A stretch of DNA of 64,000 nt from NCBI GenBank assembly GCA_938036345.1, contig CALHPJ010000011.1, positions 23,198 through 87,197 of the forward strand, given 5' to 3'. Position 1 is the first letter of the stretch, and each line of letters begins with the position of its first letter. The stretch comes from an uncultured Thermofilaceae archaeon. Lineage in GTDB: Archaea > Thermoproteota > Thermoprotei > Thermofilales > Thermofilaceae. The translations under genes and the position numbers were made by a program. Positions 59,023 to 64,000 of the stretch are shown one piece after another. The notes below the pieces were generated by a model, which was not told the DNA's origin, did no database searches, and saw nothing but the letters and a program-made list of their open reading frames with translations.

Positions 59023-60413
59023 CCTTCCTCCACCTCTCTAGCAAGCAGCTTTACGAACTGGTCTACGCTGTTCGCCGGTATCGTAGCACCCCCCGCATTC
59101 TCGTGACCGCCCCCTACACCTCCCACCTCGCTTGCGAGCCTTGAGAGGAGCTTGCCAACGTTTAGCTTCGCATGCCCACATTTCCTCGCAGAAACTTTAA
59201 CCCCCTCTGGCGAGTCAACAAGGACTAGCAGCAATTTATTGCCTTTTATCGAGAGGGATAAGATGGACGCTATAGCTCCGCTCATTCTCTCGTTGAGGAA
59301 ACTTTTACCCCTCAGGTCGACGATTACACAACCAGCGACATCTTTAGTTAGGTTCTCTTCTCTAACGCTTTTGAAAGCTTTAGCCAATATGGTTCTATAC
59401 TGCCCCACTATATCGACCGCTCGCAGCAGCACCTCTCCCCTTGCACCCAGCCCAATAGCCAAAGCCAAGTCGTGGAACCCCAACCTACCGTTCGCGTTCA
59501 AAAGCTGCGCGTACTCCCTAGCGTCGTGTAGCGGGCTGTCCTCGGGTTCCGAAAGGATGACGTAGGTAGCTCCATATATCCGCTCAGCTTCGGTGACTGA
59601 GTAACCCATGCTGATGAGTCGCTTCACGAGCTCCGAGGCCAGCCTTTTACGCTCGTCAGTTTTCAAATCGCTTAAAGTTCTGAAATTTTCTCCAACTGCG
59701 GGCTCGATGCCGATGCTTTTAAGGAACGAGAGCGCCCCTCCCTCATCCCCTGTGATTCCCGGGAGGAATGGGTCGAGCATGGAGGCTAGGGACTTAACCA
59801 GCGGCCTTTTCGCGCCGGGGATTCTGAGTTCCATGCGTTCCTCAAGGAGTCTAGCGTTAACCCCCTCCCTAGCGATTTCCTCGTTTAAACCAACTAATTT
59901 GAATCGCCTACCCACGTCCTGGCGATCCCCGAGAGCGCCAACCACCGCTAGCGGCGCGTATTTCACTGCGGTTTCCCCCTCCAGCTCTTTAGCCAAGAGG
60001 TAAGCGAGCCCTGAGCTGCTAATTTCGGATGACCCGTTTATCTCGAACCTGTGCGGGTTTACTTCGATAACCTCCCCGCTTTTCTCCCCAGGCTGGTGGT
60101 GATCGAGCACGATGACCCTGCCTTCGAGCCTTGAGAAAGCTGGGAGAGCAGAGCTGCCCATATCTAAGGCTAGGATGAGAGGGTACCCTTGAGCCACCCC
60201 CTCTAAGCGCGATAGAGCCGCCTGAGTCAGCTGCTCGAGAATAAGCACGTGAACAATAAAGCTCCTAGCAATTAACGCGGAGATAGTTATCGAGGCTGCC
60301 GAAAGGCCATCTGCATCGTAATGGGAAATTACTAGGGCGCGTTGCCCCTTCGCGTCATCTATGGCGTTAGCTGCTGTAGCTAGCGCGCTTTTGAGATTTT
60401 CGTAATCACCCAC
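59019..60413 (-). CDS. RecJ-like DHH/DHHA1 phosphoesterase (GAN-type)
   Basis: This 464-residue protein belongs to the archaeal RecJ-like family that includes GAN, a nuclease associated with the GINS/MCM replication machinery. It has the DHH domain with SHYDADGLSAAS (31-36), ALDMGSSA and LDHHQPGE (103-106), and a C-terminal DHHA1 domain with VGGGHENAGGATI. The DHH metal residues are present, so nuclease activity is likely. It starts with GTG after a reverse-strand box A (CCGTTAAAGAG, 60434-60445). Its position between rps15 and pcc1 is conserved in many archaea. Confidence 0.9.
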   Translation of the reverse strand: MGDYENLKSALATAANAIDDAKGQRALVISHYDADGLSAASITISALIARSFIVHVLILEQLTQAALSRLEGVAQGYPLILALDMGSSALPAFSRLEGRVIVLDHHQPGEKSGEVIEVNPHRFEINGSSEISSSGLAYLLAKELEGETAVKYAPLAVVGALGDRQDVGRRFKLVGLNEEIAREGVNARLLEERMELRIPGAKRPLVKSLASMLDPFLPGITGDEGGALSFLKSIGIEPAVGENFRTLSDLKTDERKRLASELVKRLISMGYSVTEAERIYGATYVILSEPEDSPLHDAREYAQLLNANGRLGFHDLALAIGLGARGEVLLRAVDIVGQYRTILAKAFKSVREENLTKDVAGCVIVDLRGKSFLNERMSGAIASILSLSIKGNKLLLVLVDSPEGVKVSARKCGHAKLNVGKLLSRLASEVGGVGGGHENAGGATIPANSVDQFVKLLAREVEEG

Positions 60414-60449
60414 AGTGAGGTAGAGCAGGGTACTCTTTAACGGTTTGCC

Positions 60450-60896
60450 TTAGGCGAAGATGCTGATTCTCTCCGGCCTATACTCCCAATCCGGCGGCAA
60501 TCTGCCCACTCTTTTATAGTACTTGGCTAGTCTCCGTATCTTAGATTCTATTAGCTGCAATCCCCTTTTCGAGTGATAATCCTTCGGGTGCTCCTCTAAG
60601 TGTCTCCTCACTCTGACAGCTCTCCTCATCAGGTTCATCAAGTCTTCGGGTATCTCGGGCTCCAACCCTCTCTCCCTGAGAATCCTTGTAATTTTCTTTC
60701 CAGCAACTGCTTTGGCCAGCGGTATCCCATACTGATCTCTGAGCATTATCCCTATCATCGATGGGGGGTAACCTTTCCTGTACAGCGTTGCCACCAGCTC
60801 CTCGACTTCCTCAGGCCTAGCTGTAACCCACTCGGGCTTTGTTAGCTTCGCAGGCCGGGTCGAGTGGGACCTACCCTTCTCGTGACGTTTATTCAC
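60450..60896 (-). CDS. rps15: Ribosomal protein uS15
   Basis: The 148-residue protein is the archaeal/eukaryotic long form of S15 with the N-terminal extension ([43 protein letters not shown]) and the C-terminal 16S-binding helix bundle ([23 protein letters not shown]). GTG at 60896 lies about 26 nt from a reverse-strand box (GTTTTTTAG) that overlaps the bud32 stop. So it can be transcribed independently of bud32. Confidence 0.97.
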   Translation of the reverse strand: MNKRHEKGRSHSTRPAKLTKPEWVTARPEEVEELVATLYRKGYPPSMIGIMLRDQYGIPLAKAVAGKKITRILRERGLEPEIPEDLMNLMRRAVRVRRHLEEHPKDYHSKRGLQLIESKIRRLAKYYKRVGRLPPDWEYRPERISIFA

Positions 60897-60917
60897 GGGG
60901 GTTGCTAACCGTTGCTG

Positions 60918-61640
60918 CTAAAAAACTTGCGTTTTCCTCCGCTCGGACACGTACCTCCCCCGCCTCCTTATCTCTGCCACCTTGAGTTCAATGGCTTTTC
61001 TAGCTGCTACGCCTCTCACCTCCTCGTACCCGCGCAGGAAAGCCGAGTAGAGGGTGGGGGAGAGTGAAGGATGGGTGCTTTCGAGCGAGCGCAACATCAA
61101 GTGGACGTCCACGCCTTGCTCTTCGAGCTCGTTGCTAAACGATCCAAGCCCGAAGTCGATCAAGTACACTTTACCCGACGAGGCTATAACGTTGGACGTA
61201 GTGAGATCCCCGTGCACAATCCCCCTGCTGTGCAGCAGAGCCGCGTAGTAACCCAACCTGTTGAATACGGCGTCGGGGCACTCCAGTTTGGAGAGAACGT
61301 CTTTTAGCTTTACGCCGGGGATGTAGTCGAACAAGATCAGGCACAGCTCTGGGTCGACGAAGAGCAGGGAAGGCGCAGGTACGCCGAGCTTCTTGGCTTC
61401 GCCTACGAGCCTTGCCTCGAGGACTGTTCTGCTTTCCCTTAGGGCTTTATCCAGCCTTTGATCCCTGTACGGTTTCGGGAGCCTATGCTTAGCAACAGCA
61501 TCAAAGTGCATCCACTTACACCTTAGGACTACGGCCTCGGCACCTATACCCAGCAGCTTAAGAGGTTCGGCGCCCAGCTCCGCCAGGAGCTTCCAGGTAG
61601 AGGCGACGGGTCTTGGCAGATTTTCCACGCCTCCGAACAT
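60918..61640 (-). CDS. bud32: KEOPS complex kinase/ATPase Bud32
   Basis: Bud32 is the atypical small kinase of KEOPS that supports t6A37 synthesis by Kae1. The 240-residue protein shows the glycine loop GIGAEAVV (31-38), the lysine in AVAKHRLPKPYRDQRLD, HGDLTTSNV (143-151) and DFGLGSF (162-168), the RIO-like kinase motifs. A stand-alone gene, not fused to kae1, fits crenarchaea. It is divergent from rpo7; kae1 lies about 2 kb away at the right edge. Confidence 0.95.
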   Translation of the reverse strand: MFGGVENLPRPVASTWKLLAELGAEPLKLLGIGAEAVVLRCKWMHFDAVAKHRLPKPYRDQRLDKALRESRTVLEARLVGEAKKLGVPAPSLLFVDPELCLILFDYIPGVKLKDVLSKLECPDAVFNRLGYYAALLHSRGIVHGDLTTSNVIASSGKVYLIDFGLGSFSNELEEQGVDVHLMLRSLESTHPSLSPTLYSAFLRGYEEVRGVAARKAIELKVAEIRRRGRYVSERRKTQVF

Positions 61641-61675
61641 TGAAACCTCTCATTTTAACCTTTATTAGAAACAAA

Positions 61676-61685
61676 ACTTTTTAAA
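61676..61685 (+). promoter_or_regulatory. Box A of the rpo7 operon
   Basis: ACTTTTTAAAG lies about 30-40 nt before the rpo7 start. Transcription would begin near 61709, giving a short leader with GGTG (61712-61715) ahead of the ATG. Confidence 0.55.
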
Positions 61686-61722
61686 GGGAAGGTATTACAC
61701 GCGCGTACTTTAGGTGGACGCA

Positions 61723-62304
61723 ATGTTTAAACTTGTAGAATGCGAGGGCGTTGTAAGAGTACCACCCTCTCTCATGACCCTTCCTCTCAAGGAAGCGGTT
61801 CTCCAAGTTCTCAGGAGCGAGTATGGGAGCCAAGTGGTAAAAGACCTGGGGATAATCATCGGCGTCCTGGACGCCGATGCCTCCGAGTACGGAGTAATAG
61901 TGCCAGGCGACGGCGCCCTTTACCATAAAGCACGCTTTACCTTCCTAGTGTACCAGCCGATGCTTCAAGAAGTCGTTGAAGGCGAGGTGGCGGTGGTCGA
62001 GTCCACCGGCCTGCTCGTTAGGCTCGGGCCTATCGAAGGCTACATTCACAAAAGCCAGATAATGGACGACGCGGTTTCGTACAGCAGGGAGCAGAACGTG
62101 GTGATAGGTGAGAAAAGCGGGAGAGTTCTCAGGAAAGGCGACGTGGTAAGAGCCAGAATCGTTGGTGTGAGCTACGGTAGCCGAAAGCAGGCTTTGAGAG
62201 TTCAGCTTACGATGAGGCAGCACTGCTTAGGTAAGATAGAGTGGATAAGGGAGGAGGTTAGCAAGAAGCTAGCTAAGGCGGAAGCTAAAGGTGGGGAACG
62301 TTGA
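61723..62304 (+). CDS. rpo7: DNA-directed RNA polymerase subunit Rpo7 (RpoE1)
   Basis: Rpo7 forms the stalk of archaeal RNA polymerase with Rpo4 and helps with open-complex formation and RNA binding. The 193-residue protein (ATG 61723) has an N-terminal RNP-like domain (FKLVECEGVVRVPPSLM, VVKDLGIIIGVLDAD) and a C-terminal S1/OB domain (EGEVAVVESTGLLVRLGPIEGYIHKSQI, LRKGDVVRARIVGVSYGSRK). A GTG three codons earlier is an alternative. It overlaps spt4 by 4 bp, and heads the operon through kae1. Confidence 0.96.
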   Translation: MFKLVECEGVVRVPPSLMTLPLKEAVLQVLRSEYGSQVVKDLGIIIGVLDADASEYGVIVPGDGALYHKARFTFLVYQPMLQEVVEGEVAVVESTGLLVRLGPIEGYIHKSQIMDDAVSYSREQNVVIGEKSGRVLRKGDVVRARIVGVSYGSRKQALRVQLTMRQHCLGKIEWIREEVSKKLAKAEAKGGER

Positions 62305-62510
62305 GGAGGAGAAGGGCCCCGCTTAAAGCGTGTATACGGTGCAAGGCTCTCTCCCCTCCCTATACACAAGTATGTCCGAACTGCGGGTCCAGGGATTTCA
62401 GCGAGGAGTGGGAGGGCATGGTGATAATATTCGACATAGAGAAGTCGGAGGTCGCGAAGAAGCTTAACATATCGCAGCCCGGGCGTTACGCGATTAAAGT
62501 GAGGGCGTGA
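62301..62510 (+). CDS. spt4: Transcription elongation factor Spt4
   Basis: The 69-residue zinc-binding protein pairs with Spt5 to keep RNA polymerase clamped during elongation. Zinc ligands are C11, C14, C25 and C28 (CIRCKALSPPYTQVCPNCG), followed by the WEGMVIIFDIEKSEVAKKL helix-strand and PGRYAIKVR. TTG start overlaps the rpo7 stop. The stop overlaps the next gene by 4 bp. Confidence 0.95.
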   Translation: MRRRRAPLKACIRCKALSPPYTQVCPNCGSRDFSEEWEGMVIIFDIEKSEVAKKLNISQPGRYAIKVRA

Positions 62511-63049
62511 ACCGGTTAAGGCTCAAGAGCGAGTACAGGAATGCCCTGCGGCTGCCCATAGGCTTAGCGCTGTACAAACCCCCTCGGGAGGCCGCTGAGA
62601 CAATTAGGGAAATGGTTGAGGCGTTGAAGCCGCAGCTTGTAGTCAGCGTCGGCGACTTTGTGACAACCAACCTCTTATTTAGCGGGCTGAGACCGGCTGT
62701 CGCGATCGTCGATCTCAAAAGCAGGAGGCGCGAGTACAATGTGGACTGCGCAGAGCTATTTAGAGGTTACACTGTCCTTAGGTGTAAAAACGAACCCGGC
62801 ACTCTTTCGCAGGAAGCCATCGGAGTGGTCGAGGGGGCCGTAAAGGAGGCCGTCAGGGGGCGAAACGTGGTGATCATCGCCGAAGGTGAGGAGGACCTGC
62901 TGGCGCTCCCGGCGATTGCCGCGGCTCCTACGGGGTCCTTCATAATATATGGTCTATGGCTCGGAGCAGCGGTAGCTGTAATAAGCCACCCCCGCATCGC
63001 CGATGCTGTTGAAAGGTTCATTCGAATCGCCTTCGAGCCAGTCCTCTGA
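62507..63049 (+). CDS. GTP-dependent dephospho-CoA kinase
   Basis: The 180-residue protein is of the DUF359 family, the archaeal GTP-dependent dephospho-CoA kinase that finishes CoA synthesis. It shows VVSVGDFVTTNLL, VAIVDLKSRRRE, CKNEPGTLSQEAIG and AEGEEDLLALPAIAAAPTG, the conserved blocks of the family. Substrates are GTP and dephospho-CoA, in the cytoplasm. It begins with GTG overlapping the spt4 stop. Confidence 0.93.
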   Translation: MNRLRLKSEYRNALRLPIGLALYKPPREAAETIREMVEALKPQLVVSVGDFVTTNLLFSGLRPAVAIVDLKSRRREYNVDCAELFRGYTVLRCKNEPGTLSQEAIGVVEGAVKEAVRGRNVVIIAEGEEDLLALPAIAAAPTGSFIIYGLWLGAAVAVISHPRIADAVERFIRIAFEPVL

Positions 63050-63087
63050 GCGCGCGCTTTTTATAGGGTTAGGTAACTGGGCTCTAC

Positions 63088-63405
63088 GTGGCAAAGGGGG
63101 TAAATCTGGAGATCTTGGAGTCTAGGGACAACCGGCTGGTCGAGCGGAGGGAACTGACTGTAAGAATCGTCCATTGGCCGGAAGGTACTCCGCCGAGGCA
63201 GCTTATCCGGGAGCATATAGCTAAAATCCTGGGCGTAAACCCTGACACAGTGTACGTTAGGAAAATAACAACGGAGTACGGCTCCTGCGAAAGCCTGGCT
63301 AGAGTTCACGTCTATGACACGGTGGAGAGGGCGTTGAAGTTCGAGCCTGAGCATGTAGTTAAGAAGAACCGGGGCGAAAGCAAAGGAGGTGAGAAAGGTG
63401 GCTAG
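63088..63405 (+). CDS. rps24e: Ribosomal protein eS24
   Basis: The 105-residue small-subunit protein shows [42 protein letters not shown] and [29 protein letters not shown], the eS24 core, with a basic tail. GTG start follows the kinase gene by 38 bp. It overlaps S27ae by 8 bp. Confidence 0.96.
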   Translation: MAKGVNLEILESRDNRLVERRELTVRIVHWPEGTPPRQLIREHIAKILGVNPDTVYVRKITTEYGSCESLARVHVYDTVERALKFEPEHVVKKNRGESKGGEKGG

Positions 63406-63589
63406 CGTCCACAAGCTCTACGAATTCGATTACTCTTCAGGAACAATAAAGCTGAAGAACAGGAAGTGTCCGCGCTGCGGCTCCGTAATGGCTCACCACA
63501 AGCAGCCTGAGGAGCGTTACCACTGCGGGAAGTGCGGCTACACGGAGTTCGTCCGCGCGCGGAGGAAGGGTAGCCGTGGGAAAGGATGA
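63398..63589 (+). CDS. rps27ae: Ribosomal protein eS31 (S27ae)
   Basis: The 63-residue zinc ribosomal protein has ligands C24, C27, C43 and C46 ([24 protein letters not shown]). The GTG at 63398 is chosen because GGAGGTGA lies 7 nt before it; an in-frame GTG three codons earlier (63389) sits on that site. It overlaps eS24 by 8 bp and kae1 by 14 bp. Confidence 0.96.
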   Translation: MASVHKLYEFDYSSGTIKLKNRKCPRCGSVMAHHKQPEERYHCGKCGYTEFVRARRKGSRGKG

Positions 63590-64000
63590 ACCTCTAGTGC
63601 TAGGGATTGAGAGCACAGCCCACACATTTGGAGTCGGCATAGCAACACCCAGGGGAATTCTCGTATCCGCGGACTCAATTTACCAGCCTAGGGCGGGGGG
63701 TATCCACCCGAGGGAAGCGGCAGAACATCACAGCAGGAGCGCCGGGAGGGTTTTAGCGGAGGCTTTAAGGGAAGCAGGGCTAAGGATAACCGATATTGAC
63801 GCCATTGCCGTGGCCCTCGGCCCCGGGATGGGGCCGTGCCTAAGAGTGGGGGCCACTCTCGCGCGTTATCTCGCCGCCAGGTTCTCCAAGCCCCTGGTGC
63901 CGGTGAACCACGCAGTAGCCCACGTGGAGGTAGCCAGGCTTTCAACCGGCTTTAAGGATCCCTTGGTAGTCTACATCGCCGGGGGGAATACCCTCATTAC
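63576..64000 (+). CDS. kae1: tRNA N6-threonylcarbamoyladenosine synthase Kae1, partial
   Basis: Kae1 is the catalytic subunit of KEOPS that transfers threonylcarbamoyl to A37 of ANN-decoding tRNAs. The first 141 residues are in the window, opening [17 protein letters not shown], the ASKHA fold start, then [12 protein letters not shown] and the metal-binding [11 protein letters not shown] (H112, H116) and YIAGGNT. The GTG start lies inside S27ae, 14-bp overlap. It is truncated by the right end of the window. With bud32 and pcc1, three of four KEOPS core genes lie within 6 kb. Confidence 0.95.
   Translation, partial: MGKDEPLVLGIESTAHTFGVGIATPRGILVSADSIYQPRAGGIHPREAAEHHSRSAGRVLAEALREAGLRITDIDAIAVALGPGMGPCLRVGATLARYLAARFSKPLVPVNHAVAHVEVARLSTGFKDPLVVYIAGGNTLI

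Noticed and set aside
1..64000. CRISPR arrays, insertion sequences, integrases or provirus genes
   Set aside because: No regularly spaced repeats, transposase or phage-like proteins were seen anywhere in the window.

Overview
This window is chromosomal DNA of a hyperthermophilic archaeon of the Thermoproteota, and the best guess is a Thermofilum relative. It carries replication factor C, Orc1/Cdc6, TFB, Rpo7, Spt4, KEOPS subunits, archaeal ribosomal proteins (uS15, eS24, eS31/S27ae), GTP-dependent dephospho-CoA kinase and Dph6. Many isolated genes have an AT-rich box A 25-28 nt before a start codon, as expected for leaderless archaeal mRNAs. The strongest lineage marker is a circularly permuted, intron-containing initiator tRNA-Met gene (minus strand, 31141-31279). 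Permuted archaeal tRNA genes, including initiator Met, are known from Thermofilum pendens. No CRISPR array, insertion sequence, rRNA or provirus was seen.

Layout. 0-4.4 kb is a replication segment: the two clamp-loader subunits, an Orc1/Cdc6 gene overlapping the large subunit tail to tail, and a THUMP protein. 4.4-9.7 kb holds a TrmB-family regulator sharing one palindromic TATA box with an ABC exporter operon (ATPase, ABC-2 permease, large secreted CARDB-like protein). 9.7-13.3 kb has a GPN GTPase, then a PH-like/ABC exporter fusion overlapping a DUF1854 gene. 13.3-18 kb is an RNA-processing and metabolic stretch: PUA protein, a triad-less tRNA-splicing endonuclease subunit, a stand-alone MetG C-terminal domain, ferredoxin, an orphan methanol:corrinoid methyltransferase MtaB, and AlaX. 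17.7-22.4 kb holds a threonine synthase-like enzyme, a neutral ceramidase-family hydrolase, TrpB2 and a divergent ACT-domain regulator.

22.7-31 kb holds a rhomboid protease, MFS transporter, GT2 glycosyltransferase, PHP and HD hydrolases, a large unknown protein and a Gfo/Idh/MocA oxidoreductase. The permuted tRNA follows, then nitroreductase, TIM-barrel isomerase, HAD, MarC, MscS-like and amino-acid permease genes and small unknowns. 37.7-46.4 kb carries a GH127 arabinofuranosidase and a three-gene envelope operon (coiled-coil protein, secreted single-span protein, FtsX-like permease) without its own ATPase. 46.5-50.9 kb is carBA. 51-57.7 kb holds sugar and nucleotide enzymes (TIM-barrel isomerase, RpiB-like, SurE, CDF transporter, FGGY kinase, PIG-L deacetylase) and Dph6.

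57.7-64 kb is the conserved information-processing block: TFB, then bud32-rps15-recJ/GAN-pcc1 on the minus strand, divergent from rpo7-spt4-DPCK-rps24e-rps27ae-kae1. The most notable items are the permuted tRNA with two matching bulge-helix-bulge motifs, the orphan MtaB, the DUF1854/ABC pair, the TATA box shared by two divergent genes, and a recurrent SHOCT-like motif in all three products of the FtsX-type operon.
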